Positions 52,683 through 63,500 of a DNA stretch of 64,000 bases are shown here, piece by piece. The position numbers and the translations under genes are program-made. Source of the stretch: Dietzia sp. ANT_WB102 (GTDB taxonomy: Bacteria; Actinomycetota; Actinomycetes; Mycobacteriales; Mycobacteriaceae); assembly GCF_008369165.1 (NCBI RefSeq), contig NZ_VOBA01000001.1, positions 1,729,630 through 1,793,629 of the forward strand, in the 5' to 3' direction. Every line of letters begins with the position of its first letter. Position 1 is the stretch's first letter. The notes under the pieces are model-generated. The model was not told where the DNA came from and did not search any database. It worked only from the letters and a program-made list of their open reading frames with translations.

Positions 52683-54998
52683 TCATGACCTGAGCGCCGC
52701 CTCGGTCAACAGCCGGCGCTCCGCCTGCGCGATGTGGCGGCGGGCTGCGGGCACCGCGTCGGGGTTGACGGAGATCGAGGTGATGCCCATCCGGACCAAA
52801 TGCTCGGCGAACGTCGGGTCGGTCGAGGGGGCCTGTCCGCACAGCGAGGACGTGATGCCGCGCGAGCGGGCGATACCGATGATGGTCGAGATGGCGTCGA
52901 GGACGGCCGGATCACTACTGTCGAACAGTTCCGCGCAGGTTTGCGAATCCCTGTCGACCCCGAGGATCAACTGGGTGAGGTCGTTGCTCCCGATGGACAC
53001 CCCGTCGATACCCGCGTCGATGTAGGCGGGCAGCCAGTACGTCACCGAGGGCACCTCGGCCATCACCCACCGGTGGAGCCCGCGCTGCCGGCCGAGGGGA
53101 CTCGCATCGAGGAGCCCCAGGCAATGTTCGAGCTCCCACCGGGTGCGGACGAACGGCAACATCACGTGGAGGTTGGGGTGCCGTTCGCGGGCCAGCGCCA
53201 GCGCCTCGAGCTCCAGGTTGAACACCTCCGGGTCGCGGATGTAGCGGTAGCAGCCCCGGAAGCCGATCATCGGGTTCCGTTCTGCCGGCTCGTAGGCTTC
53301 GCCGCCGTCGAGCTTGGCGAACTCGTTGGTCCGGAAGTCGGTGGTGCGGTAGATGACCGGGCGGGTGCCGAACGGGCCCGCGATGGCGCTGAGCGCCTCG
53401 GACATGGTCGCGACGAAGTCGGCCGCCCCGCCGTCGGCGATCACCGCCCGGGGGTGTCGCCCGGACAGTGCCTCGGTGAGCAGGAATTCCGCCCGGAGTA
53501 GTCCGCCGCCGTCGACGTCGGTCGCCGCCACCTCCGCGGCCCGGTCGACCGTGGCGAGGTTGACGTAGATCTTCGTTGCCGTGGTTTCCGGTCCCGCCGA
53601 GGCGACCCCGGCGGGACGAGTGTGGGGCACGTGGATGGGGCTCGGGTCCGCGCCGAGCCGGACCTCGCCGATGTCCCCGTCGACGGTGACGATGTCGCCG
53701 TCGACGAGCTTCTCGGTCGCCGAGACCGTGCCGACGACGCACGGGACCCCGACCTCACGGGCGACGATCGCCGCGTGGCACGTGATCCCGCCCTGGTCGG
53801 TCACCAGCGCCGAGGCTCGTCGGATGGCGGGTAGCCAGTCCGGATCGGTCATCGGCGCGACGAGCACCTCGCCCTCGGCCAACCGGTGCCCCTCGGACGG
53901 TGAGGTCAGCAGGCGCACTGGGCCCGTCACCACACCGGGCGATGCGGGCAGGCCGGACACGACTGTCCGGTCCGCGGCGGCGTGTCGCCGCGTCCCGGAA
54001 TGAGGGGTCGCCGCGGGGGATGCCCCGGAGGGCGTGCCGTCGAGGGTGGTGATCGGCCGGGACTGCAGGATCCACGTCTCCCCGTCCGGGTCGATGATCC
54101 ACTCCATGTCCTGGGGACATCCGTAGTGGGTCTCGGCGGTCACCGCCATCGAGGCGATGGACCGCAGGGATTCCTCGTCCAGGATCGAACCGGAATTCAC
54201 GGCTTCGGGTGTGGGTTCTCGGCGGTCGCGCCCGTCGGCGCCCCGAACGATCTGGAAGTCCTGTCGTCCCGCGGATCTGGAAACCACGGAGAGGTCCGAC
54301 TTCGACACCACGAAAGTCTCGGGGATGACCGCGCCCGAGACCACCGCCTCTCCCTGACCGCGAACGGCTTCGACCATCAGGTGTTCGCGATTCCCGGTCA
54401 CGGGATCAGCGGTGAAGACGGTCCCGGCGATCACCGAGGGGATCATGCGGTGCACGACGACCGCCATCACCGGATCGGCGGTGAGGCCCCGGCCCGTGCG
54501 GTAGGCGATGACACGTGGGGTGAACAGCGAGGCCCAGCATCGCCCGACGGCGTCGATGACCTCGTCCTCGCCGGAGACATTGGTGAACGACTCGTTCATC
54601 CCGGCGAACGATGTGGTCGCGCCGTCCTCGCCGATGGCCGACGAGCGCACCGCGACGGGCACCGGCGCGTCGTCCCCCAGCGCGCGGTACGCCTCGAGCA
54701 GCGCCAGCCGCACGTCCGGTGCCATCCCGGCCCGCTCCACCAGCCCTCTCATCTCTGAACAGGCCTCGTCGACCGCCGTGGGGTCGTCGTGCACGTCGAG
54801 TGCCCGACGGTGGGTGTCGAGGAGCTCACCGCGGACGCCGGCGTGATCCATCGAGACGGTGAAGGCGTCTGCGGCCAGGACGAAGCCGGTCGGGACCCGC
54901 AGCCCGATCGACGTCAGTACCCCGAGATTGGCTCCCTTGCCGCCGACGGTGCCGGCGGCGTCGAGGTCGAGGTCCGAGAAATCGAGTACGTAGTCCAC
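52683..54998 (-). CDS. ppsA: Phosphoenolpyruvate synthase
   Basis: 771 residues. N-terminal ATP-grasp domain ([36 protein letters not shown]-like [17 protein letters not shown]), the phospho-His domain with [13 protein letters not shown] (His near 406) and the PEP-binding barrel ([29 protein letters not shown]). Converts pyruvate and ATP to PEP, AMP and phosphate. GTG 54998 gives a family-like start; longer readings from TTG 55046 cross into the first DosR-like box. Two DosR-like boxes lie upstream, linking this gluconeogenic enzyme to dormancy. Confidence 0.93.
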   Translation of the reverse strand: MDYVLDFSDLDLDAAGTVGGKGANLGVLTSIGLRVPTGFVLAADAFTVSMDHAGVRGELLDTHRRALDVHDDPTAVDEACSEMRGLVERAGMAPDVRLALLEAYRALGDDAPVPVAVRSSAIGEDGATTSFAGMNESFTNVSGEDEVIDAVGRCWASLFTPRVIAYRTGRGLTADPVMAVVVHRMIPSVIAGTVFTADPVTGNREHLMVEAVRGQGEAVVSGAVIPETFVVSKSDLSVVSRSAGRQDFQIVRGADGRDRREPTPEAVNSGSILDEESLRSIASMAVTAETHYGCPQDMEWIIDPDGETWILQSRPITTLDGTPSGASPAATPHSGTRRHAAADRTVVSGLPASPGVVTGPVRLLTSPSEGHRLAEGEVLVAPMTDPDWLPAIRRASALVTDQGGITCHAAIVAREVGVPCVVGTVSATEKLVDGDIVTVDGDIGEVRLGADPSPIHVPHTRPAGVASAGPETTATKIYVNLATVDRAAEVAATDVDGGGLLRAEFLLTEALSGRHPRAVIADGGAADFVATMSEALSAIAGPFGTRPVIYRTTDFRTNEFAKLDGGEAYEPAERNPMIGFRGCYRYIRDPEVFNLELEALALARERHPNLHVMLPFVRTRWELEHCLGLLDASPLGRQRGLHRWVMAEVPSVTYWLPAYIDAGIDGVSIGSNDLTQLILGVDRDSQTCAELFDSSDPAVLDAISTIIGIARSRGITSSLCGQAPSTDPTFAEHLVRMGITSISVNPDAVPAARRHIAQAERRLLTEAALRS

Positions 54999-55055
54999 AG
55001 GTTCATCGTGGGCGCTTTCGGCCCCGGCCGGCAGTCCCTTGCGCAACCGGCACCG

Positions 55056-55092
55056 GGGACTTTGGGCCCACGAGACCAGGGACTTCCGGCCC
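55056..55092 (-). promoter_or_regulatory. Paired DosR-box-like sites upstream of ppsA
   Basis: GGGACTTTGGGCCC (55056-55069) matches the DosR core at 12 of 14 positions and GGGACTTCCGGCCC (55079-55092) at 11 of 14. The second is embedded in a perfect CCAGGG...CCCTGG dyad. They are 23 bp apart, about two helical turns. They lie about 60-95 bp upstream of the ppsA GTG. Confidence 0.72.
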
Positions 55093-56913
<1,821 letters not shown>

Positions 56914-56990
56914 CGGCCCCCGCAGCGCCGTCAGGCCCGCAGGCTGACAGCTCGGCAGACTGATAGCTCAGTAGTCGGAAAGGATGGCTT

Positions 56991-57881
56991 ATGGCCCGCC
57001 CGCCTCGCCCCTCGGACCGTCGGGGAGACGCACGCGATCGTGCGGCGTCCCGGCGGCCAGGGGAGGGGTCGGGTGCCATCCGGCGCCGGGCCGGCGGGGC
57101 GGGTCACGGGGCCGCCGCGGACCGGGGGAGTGCCACGGGTCGTGGCACCGCACCTGAGGGTCGGGCCGGGGCCGACCATCCTGCTGGCCCCTCCCGCCGG
57201 GAGACGCCTCGCCGGCGCACGCCGGGCCGCGAACGGGACCGGCCCGTCCCGGCGTCTGCCCGGTCCGGCCGGGTCGGCACCACCGCGCATCCGGAGGCCC
57301 ATCGCCTCACTACGCGCACCGACCTGTCCGACACCCTGTTGGGTCCGCGAAACTACACCCCGCGGCGGATCGGGCTCCTCGCCGTCGTCGCCATGATGCT
57401 GCTCGTCACCGTGTCGTTCCCGTTGCGTAACCACTACCAGTTCCTGCGGGACGAGAAGACCGTGGCGCAGGAACGGGCCGCGCTGGAGGCGACGATCGCC
57501 GAGCTCGAGGCCGAGGAGCAGATGTTGGCGGACCCGGCGTACATCGAGCAGCAGGCCCGCATCCGCTTTGGCGCGGTAAAGCCGGGGGAGACCCCGTACC
57601 GGGTGTCGATGGTCGACCCGGTCGAGCAGGCGGCGGCCGAGCAGCGGGCAGCCGAGTTGGCGGCGCTGCCGTGGCAGACGCGGGTGTGGAACTCGATCGC
57701 CGAGCCCGCCGAACCGATCATGCCGGAGGATTCGACAGTGCTCGAGGGCAGGTCCATCCCCGGCGGCCCTGACACCCCGCCGGTGCCGGTCGTTCCCGGC
57801 GCGCCCGGAGGCGAGGGCCCGGCCGCCCCCATCCCGGGCGGCGTCCAGCAACAGCAACCACAGGAGGACCCCCCAGCGTGA
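56991..57881 (+). CDS. FtsB/DivIC family septum formation initiator with long N-terminal tail
   Basis: 296 residues. One transmembrane helix (about 124-146: IGLLAVVAMMLLVTVSFPL) followed by an extracytoplasmic coiled coil (about 150-185), the FtsB/DivIC layout of the divisome. FtsB usually has a very short cytoplasmic tail; here about 120 Arg/Gly/Pro-rich residues precede the helix, and a Pro-rich C-terminal tail follows the coiled coil. AAAGGATGG precedes ATG 56991. GTGA-coupled to the DUF501 gene. Confidence 0.9.
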   Translation: MARPPRPSDRRGDARDRAASRRPGEGSGAIRRRAGGAGHGAAADRGSATGRGTAPEGRAGADHPAGPSRRETPRRRTPGRERDRPVPASARSGRVGTTAHPEAHRLTTRTDLSDTLLGPRNYTPRRIGLLAVVAMMLLVTVSFPLRNHYQFLRDEKTVAQERAALEATIAELEAEEQMLADPAYIEQQARIRFGAVKPGETPYRVSMVDPVEQAAAEQRAAELAALPWQTRVWNSIAEPAEPIMPEDSTVLEGRSIPGGPDTPPVPVVPGAPGGEGPAAPIPGGVQQQQPQEDPPA

Positions 57882-58429
57882 GCGCGGAACAGAGCGTGTC
57901 CCAAGCCGACCTCGATGCGATCCAGGCCCAGCTGGGCCGGCCGCCGCGAGGCGTGCTGGAGGTGTCCTACCGCAGCCCCGACGGCCAGCCCGGGGTGGTC
58001 AAGACCGCGCCGCGGCTGGAGGACGGCACCCCGTTCCCGACGTTGTACTACCTCACCGATCCACGGCTCACCGCCGAGGCGAGCCGGCAGGAGTCGGCGG
58101 GGATCATGAGGGGGATGACGACGAGGCTCGCCAACGAGCCCGAACTGGACGCCAACTACCGGCAGGCGCACGAGCGGTTCCTCGCTAAACGCAATGAGAT
58201 CGAGGACTTGGGCACGGACTTCTCCGGAGGCGGCATGCCCGAGCGGGTCAAGTGCCTGCACGTGCTCATGGCGTACGCGCTGGCCGAGGGGCCGGGCGTG
58301 GTGCGGCTGGGCGATGAGTCCGTGGCGCTGGCCTGCGAGGCCGGGCTTCGCGGCAATGCCCTGCCCGCCGACTGGCCGACGCCCGAGGAGCTGGGTGTGC
58401 CCGACTACATCGCGATGGACCAGCAGTGA
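57878..58429 (+). CDS. DUF501 domain-containing protein
   Basis: 183 residues. LGRPPRGVLEVSYRSPDGQPGVVKTAPRL in parts, FPTLYYLTDPRL and GGMPERVKCLHVLMAYALAEG match DUF501, a family of unknown function always found beside ppx/gppA and ftsB in this order. GTG start overlaps the FtsB-like stop as GTGA and its own stop overlaps ppx as GTGA. No membrane segment. Confidence 0.92.
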   Translation: MSAEQSVSQADLDAIQAQLGRPPRGVLEVSYRSPDGQPGVVKTAPRLEDGTPFPTLYYLTDPRLTAEASRQESAGIMRGMTTRLANEPELDANYRQAHERFLAKRNEIEDLGTDFSGGGMPERVKCLHVLMAYALAEGPGVVRLGDESVALACEAGLRGNALPADWPTPEELGVPDYIAMDQQ

Positions 58430-59439
58430 GCGCCTCCGATCCGGTTCTCGGCTCGTCCCGTCCGGGCGCTGTGCGCGTGGGGGCTGTGGACTGCGGTACC
58501 AACTCGATCCGGCTTCTCGTGGCCGAGGGCATCCCCGGTGAGGCCGGGCTGGTGGACGTCACCCGAGAGATGCGGATTATCCGGCTGGGCGAGGGAGTCG
58601 ACGCGACGGGCAGGCTCTCGGACGGCGCGCTGTCCCGGTGTCGGACGGCTCTGACCGACTACACCTCGACCATGGCTGAGCTCGGTGTGCAGTCGGTGCG
58701 GATGGTCGCCACCTCCGCTACCCGCGATGCTGAGAACAAGGACGAGTTCTTCGGCATGACCGCCGAGGTGCTGGGTGAGCATTTTCCGGGCGCGCAGGCG
58801 GAGGTGATCTCGGGGCAGACCGAGGCCGAGCTGACTTTTGCGGGCGGGGTCGCGGACCTGTCGCCCGAAGATGGGCCATTCGTGGTGACCGACCTCGGCG
58901 GCGGGTCCACGGAGATCGTGGTGGGGGAGCTGGTCGACGGACAGCCGCGGCTGTTGGGTGCGCGCAGCACTGACGTGGGTTGTGTGCGCATCACGGAGCG
59001 GACGTTGCATTCCGATCCGCCGACCGCGGCCGAGATCGCCAATGGCCGGGCGGCGATTGCAGAGGAGTTCGCTGGGGTCGCCGACCTGCCGCTGGGTTTG
59101 GCCTCGCGGTGGGTGGGTGTGGCCGGGACCTTCACGACGCTCTCGGCGCTGGCGCAGGGAATGACCGAGTACGACCCCGAGCGCATTCACAACTCCGTGA
59201 TCACCGTGGAGCAGATGCGCGAGGTGTGCGATCGGATGGTGGCCGCGCCGGTGGCCGAACGCAGGGGTCTTGGCCCGATGCATCCGGGCCGCGTGGACGT
59301 GATCGGGGGCGGGGCGCTGGTCGCCTCTGCGCTGTGTGATGTGATGGCGGAGCGGGCCGGGATTGGTGAGCTCACGGTCAGCGAGAAGGATATTCTGGAT
59401 GGGATCGCTATGTCGGTGCTGGCGCGCTTAGCCGGCTGA
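58426..59439 (+). CDS. Ppx/GppA-family exopolyphosphatase or pppGpp phosphatase
   Basis: 337 residues, the short Ppx/GppA type without the C-terminal HD domain. ASKHA-fold motifs: VGAVDCGTNSIRLLVAEG at the start, VVTDLGGGSTEIVVGE and VAGTFTTLSAL. The orthologue is Rv1026 (Ppx2) by position. The substrate could be polyphosphate or pppGpp. GTG start. It ends the eno cluster, 81 bp before a tRNA. Confidence 0.93.
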   Translation: MSASDPVLGSSRPGAVRVGAVDCGTNSIRLLVAEGIPGEAGLVDVTREMRIIRLGEGVDATGRLSDGALSRCRTALTDYTSTMAELGVQSVRMVATSATRDAENKDEFFGMTAEVLGEHFPGAQAEVISGQTEAELTFAGGVADLSPEDGPFVVTDLGGGSTEIVVGELVDGQPRLLGARSTDVGCVRITERTLHSDPPTAAEIANGRAAIAEEFAGVADLPLGLASRWVGVAGTFTTLSALAQGMTEYDPERIHNSVITVEQMREVCDRMVAAPVAERRGLGPMHPGRVDVIGGGALVASALCDVMAERAGIGELTVSEKDILDGIAMSVLARLAG

Positions 59440-59520
59440 TGGAGCGACTCTGGGCGCCTAGCGCGTCACCCGGCCCCGCTTCGGCGAGGCCGGAAGGCTC
59501 ACACCACGTGTGGGCCGCAA

Positions 59521-59594
59521 GCCCCCATAGCCCAATTGGCAGAGGCAGACGGCTTAAAACCGTCACAGTGTCGGTTCGAGTCCGACTGGGGGTA
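59521..59594 (+). tRNA. tRNA-Leu (anticodon TAA), short variable arm
   Basis: 74-nt cloverleaf. Acceptor GCCCCCA pairs with TGGGGGT (position 1-72 as a G-U wobble). Anticodon stem GACGG/CCGTC encloses loop CTTAAAA with anticodon TAA. T arm GTCGG-TTCGAGT-CCGAC. The variable arm is only ACAGT, unlike the long arm of canonical tRNA-Leu. Discriminator A; CCA is not encoded. DNA beyond it differs in composition. Confidence 0.9.
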
Positions 59595-59627
59595 CGGGAT
59601 TGCTGGTTCGGAACGAGAGGTACGAAA

Positions 59628-60341
59628 GTGCCCGTAACGCTCGACACGCGGTTCGATTTTCGGAGAGACACCCCAGTGGGCAAGGATCCCGATTCGTGGA
59701 GCCCGACGCTACGGCGATATCACAAGGCCCTGTGGAGTCGCGAACTTCCATCTGGGCAGGTCTTCACCCTCATGGACGATGTTCCAAAGCGGTACTTGAG
59801 TCACGACTCGCATCTCGGGTCTTTCGCGCTCTCCAGCGACTCGGTGATCCCAACGTATCTCGGGTGGAAGCGGATGGGGCCGATCGTGTCACGGGCGCCC
59901 TTTTGGAAGACGCAGAAGATTCAACGGGAGTGCTACACCATCGGAGGGATGATGATCTGGCCGAGCACCACGGTGCCCGGGGCTGGGACCATCAACGGAA
60001 TGCGAGGTCTGAACCTCAAGATTGCTGATAGGTTCGACCTGACCCTTGAGTGTGTTCGACGGCACTATAGTGGTGATGAGAGTCCGCTGTCGGCTGTCAT
60101 CGACGCCAATGCTGAATTTTTCCAGCTCTTCTGCGACTTCGGTGGATTCGTTGACTTCTTTCTGCTCCAAGATTTAGTCGACCCAGATATGCAAAAGGTC
60201 CGATTCATGACGTGTTTTAACGGCTTCAGCCGCACCGGATTACCGGACACTTTAGAAGCCTATAAGAGCTACTTGGATAACGCGCGAACATTCGTCAACG
60301 CTCGAAACCGGCGTATAGCAGCGTTGGAGATTACGGTATAG
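59628..60341 (+). CDS. DUF6994 family protein
   Basis: 237 residues. DTRFDFRRDTPVGKDPDSWS, SPTLRRYHKALWSRELPSG, DSVIPTYLGWKRM and RECYTIGGMMIWP match my memory of DUF6994, a family without known function. It is soluble, aromatic rich and lower in G+C than upstream genes. GTG 59628 has GAGAGG upstream; an in-frame extension would run over the tRNA and is rejected. It converges on the helicase with a 204-bp gap. Confidence 0.78.
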   Translation: MPVTLDTRFDFRRDTPVGKDPDSWSPTLRRYHKALWSRELPSGQVFTLMDDVPKRYLSHDSHLGSFALSSDSVIPTYLGWKRMGPIVSRAPFWKTQKIQRECYTIGGMMIWPSTTVPGAGTINGMRGLNLKIADRFDLTLECVRRHYSGDESPLSAVIDANAEFFQLFCDFGGFVDFFLLQDLVDPDMQKVRFMTCFNGFSRTGLPDTLEAYKSYLDNARTFVNARNRRIAALEITV

Positions 60342-60545
60342 AAATCGGTCCAATTTTCCTGGGCTGGGAACCTTAATTGGTACTGCAGAACCGGTAGTTC
60401 ATCGGCCTTCACAGGTCGTGTTGCGCATCTGAGGAGCATGGAGAGAGCGTTTGAATCGGGTCCTGGGGCGCTCGATGCTTGCCGCGAGCATGCGTGTTCA
60501 CCCGTCCCAGGGCGCGTATACAAGGGGTCTTCTCCAACAGGATGA
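60342..60545. other. Intergenic region between convergent DUF6994 and helicase genes
   Basis: 204 bp of lower-GC sequence between stop codons. A short imperfect repeat (GAACC...GGT...GAACCGG region around 60368-60400) is visible, but I see no gene, clear terminator or tRNA-derived attachment repeat. Confidence 0.55.
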
Positions 60546-63500
60546 TCAGATCGCACTAGTCTCGGATGTCTCTCCAGCCAGGTCGGTGTGGGTGACGGTT
60601 GTATATGACCGCAGCTGATCAAGAAGACGTAGGGCGTCTTGACGACTTAAAACTTCGTGGTCGCGGTCGTTGAACGCGTTTCGTAGGCAACCAAAGCAGC
60701 TGGTTTCGATACCGCAATCGCAGGCGCTTACGCGACGGTGCGCTTCGTCCATCACCTGGGTGATGTTCTCTGTGATGCTCTTCGCTGCACCAGCTCCTGC
60801 TGGAACGGTGTCGTAGAGAACGATCGACCTCACGCCTTTTGACCAGGAAAGAGTCGCGTCAATGTCATCGCGCGAAATTTCCAACCCCTCAGATGCTCCC
60901 TCTAAGAGCGCGTACATCAAGGAAAGCATCGCGTCATGGCCAGCATCAATCAATCCCCGAGCAACAATCTCGGCGCTGTCAGTTTGGTAGCGGTGGCCGA
61001 GTGATACCAGGTCAAAACTGCCACGGCAATCTGAGCCGGAAAGCGGGTTTGTGTGAGAAGTAGACCTGTCCTGGTCCTGAGGTCGTCCCCACCCGCACGT
61101 CGTACAAATCCGGAAACCACCGCCGATACCTTCAGAGAGGACAACCATCTTTGCGCGAACTCCCGCCGTAACTGTAGTGGTTGCGGTGCCTCCGACGAGC
61201 TCGACTATGAAACGAGAATGGCCGGGATCTTCAACATGGGACGATCCAACGGTCCTCCTCTTGGGAGGGGCTGAACCCACCGAATCTGGTTCGGGGTCCG
61301 CAATGAAGCCCCACTCCGGGATGATGAATTTGCGAAGGTTGTTGGCGCGGAATTCGTTGCCGCAGACCTCACAGTTCGGAGCTGCATTGGACAGATCCAG
61401 ACCGGCTTGAAACGCGCTGCAATACTTGCAGACTCGATAGTCGTTCCGCTCGAATGCTTTACCAGGTCTTTTCGCTACGGCACGCGAGGTCCATAGCTTG
61501 CCGGCTGCAACGACCTGGTTCCCGGGAGCGTAGTCGAGAATTGCAAGCGAAAGATCGCGGTCGAGTTCAAGCTTTTGGCCAGCGGGATCCGGAGAATGGT
61601 TTGTGCGTAGACCGACTGTGTCCACCGGGAATCCGTACTTGGGCAGGACATTTCGCTGAGCCAGAACGGCGAGCGTTTGGCGGCTTTCGACGGTACGCAG
61701 TGTCCGATCAAGTAAATCGGCGAACCGATACTGTTTCTCTCCTACTGCGCTTTCGCGAAGTTCGGTCAATTGATGCCGCTCGACGCGAATCTCATCTGCG
61801 ATCTGATCGAGAAGATCGAGCAGGGGCGCTACCCAGGTGTTGTCTGCCACACCGAGTTCATCATGAAGTTGCACTGGTACAGACCGGGCTACAGAATCGG
61901 CGATGGCCTGTGGCACCGGGTCGAGGAATAGACGGATCTCCCTCCACATTTCCTGTGCGGGATTCTCGGCACAGAAAAGATCCGCGATCGTGCGGAACTC
62001 AATCCCGCGCTCAACGAACATGTGGCGAAAGAACTCAGCAAAGACGATTGAGTGGATGTGTCGTCGCGCGATCCGCTCGTTGGATATCGGCACCCAGGGA
62101 ACGCGCATGATCCCACTGATCATGTCGGTCGGATCCTGGAACCGCGACAAATCTCGAGAACGCCGCTGGGCATAAGTGGTGACGAACGCCGCGGAATCGG
62201 TCCGTCGCCCGGCGCGACCAGCTCGCTGAACGTAGTTCGCGGTCTTTGGCGGCATGTTGCGAAGCACTACTGCCTGCAGGTCGCCCACATCCACGCCAAG
62301 TTCGAACGTCGTCGAGCACGATAGAACGTTGAGATTGCCCCGAATGAAGTCATTCTGGACCTCTAGGGCTTGTTCGGCGGTCCACTGCGCGGTGTGCTCT
62401 TTAGCCGATAACGGAGCAATCTGAAGTGACCGGTATAGGTGCCGGTAGTGATTCCACTCATCTGCGAGGTCAGGTACGCGGGCGTCAACCAGCGTTCCCG
62501 CACAGTTCAAGGTAGGACAGATATTTGCGGCGTTGTGCGCAGTGAGGGCGCGGCACACATTGCATCGCCACCACGATGCCGACGTTCCGGCGCGAAGTTC
62601 AAGCTTGCGATGGTCGAGTTGAAATGCCCCAGTTTTGGGCGAGTTGGGGCGCAGCCACCCGAACCCTGGACGTTGCGGGGCTTCTGGCGGAGTTAGGAAA
62701 TCCCACAAGCGGGCGAGGAACTCAGAAGCCAGATCTTTTTTGCCTACGGTATCGAGGACACGCTGGAGATAGTTCAACCGCTTGTTGGTGCCACGAGTGG
62801 GTTCCCACGAAAGTAGCTGTGCTCGACGGTCTGACCCTCCCTGATTGATGGAAACGATGACGTTCCGGGGCGCAAAGATCTGGTCTTTGGCGTTGACACC
62901 GTCGGGCATCGTGAGCGCGCCTTGCCGACGCGTCATCGCAGCCAACTGTTGCAGTACCGCTACTGCCGCTTCTTCACCCAGAGCGGAAACGAGTGGGCTG
63001 GGAAGCGGCGCATCAGCGGGGATGCGGAAAGAAGCGTGTAGAAGTCCAAGCCCTTCGAGCGATTGGCGAACGTCGGTGCCGACCAGGTCCGCCATCAACC
63101 AATTACCGACTTCGCGGTCCATAGTCCGCTTGGTGTCCGCCGGATCGAACAGATGGGCCGCTTCGCCACGGGCAACACCGTCACTGATGACATCGGCGAC
63201 GCTGCCGCCATGTTCGGCGTAATGCGGATATTCGAGCACCTGTGCAAGCAACCTTCGTTGCATCAGTCGCGAATAGCTTGAGTCTAGGTAAGGCGCAGCG
63301 TATGCCGCAGCCTGACGAGAGTCGCTGAACATGAGCAGCTTGCGTCCTTCGCCGACTAGCTCGCGCGACGAGTCACGTGCGACAGGGAGTTGCTGGTAGA
63401 GGGATGTGGTCACGACGGCGGAGGGCGCGTCGTTGCCTAGGTCGAGTCGACGAATGAGGTTGCTCTTCCGTGCGCCGCAGTGGTTGCAAGTGGACAGTCC

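Noticed and set aside
59439-59627. N-terminal extension of the DUF6994 protein
   Set aside because: It would translate through the tRNA-Leu gene; the family match begins just after GTG 59628.
60342-60545. Attachment-site copy of the tRNA 3' end
   Set aside because: I searched by eye for the TTCGAGTCCGACTGGGGG segment here and downstream and found no second copy in the window.
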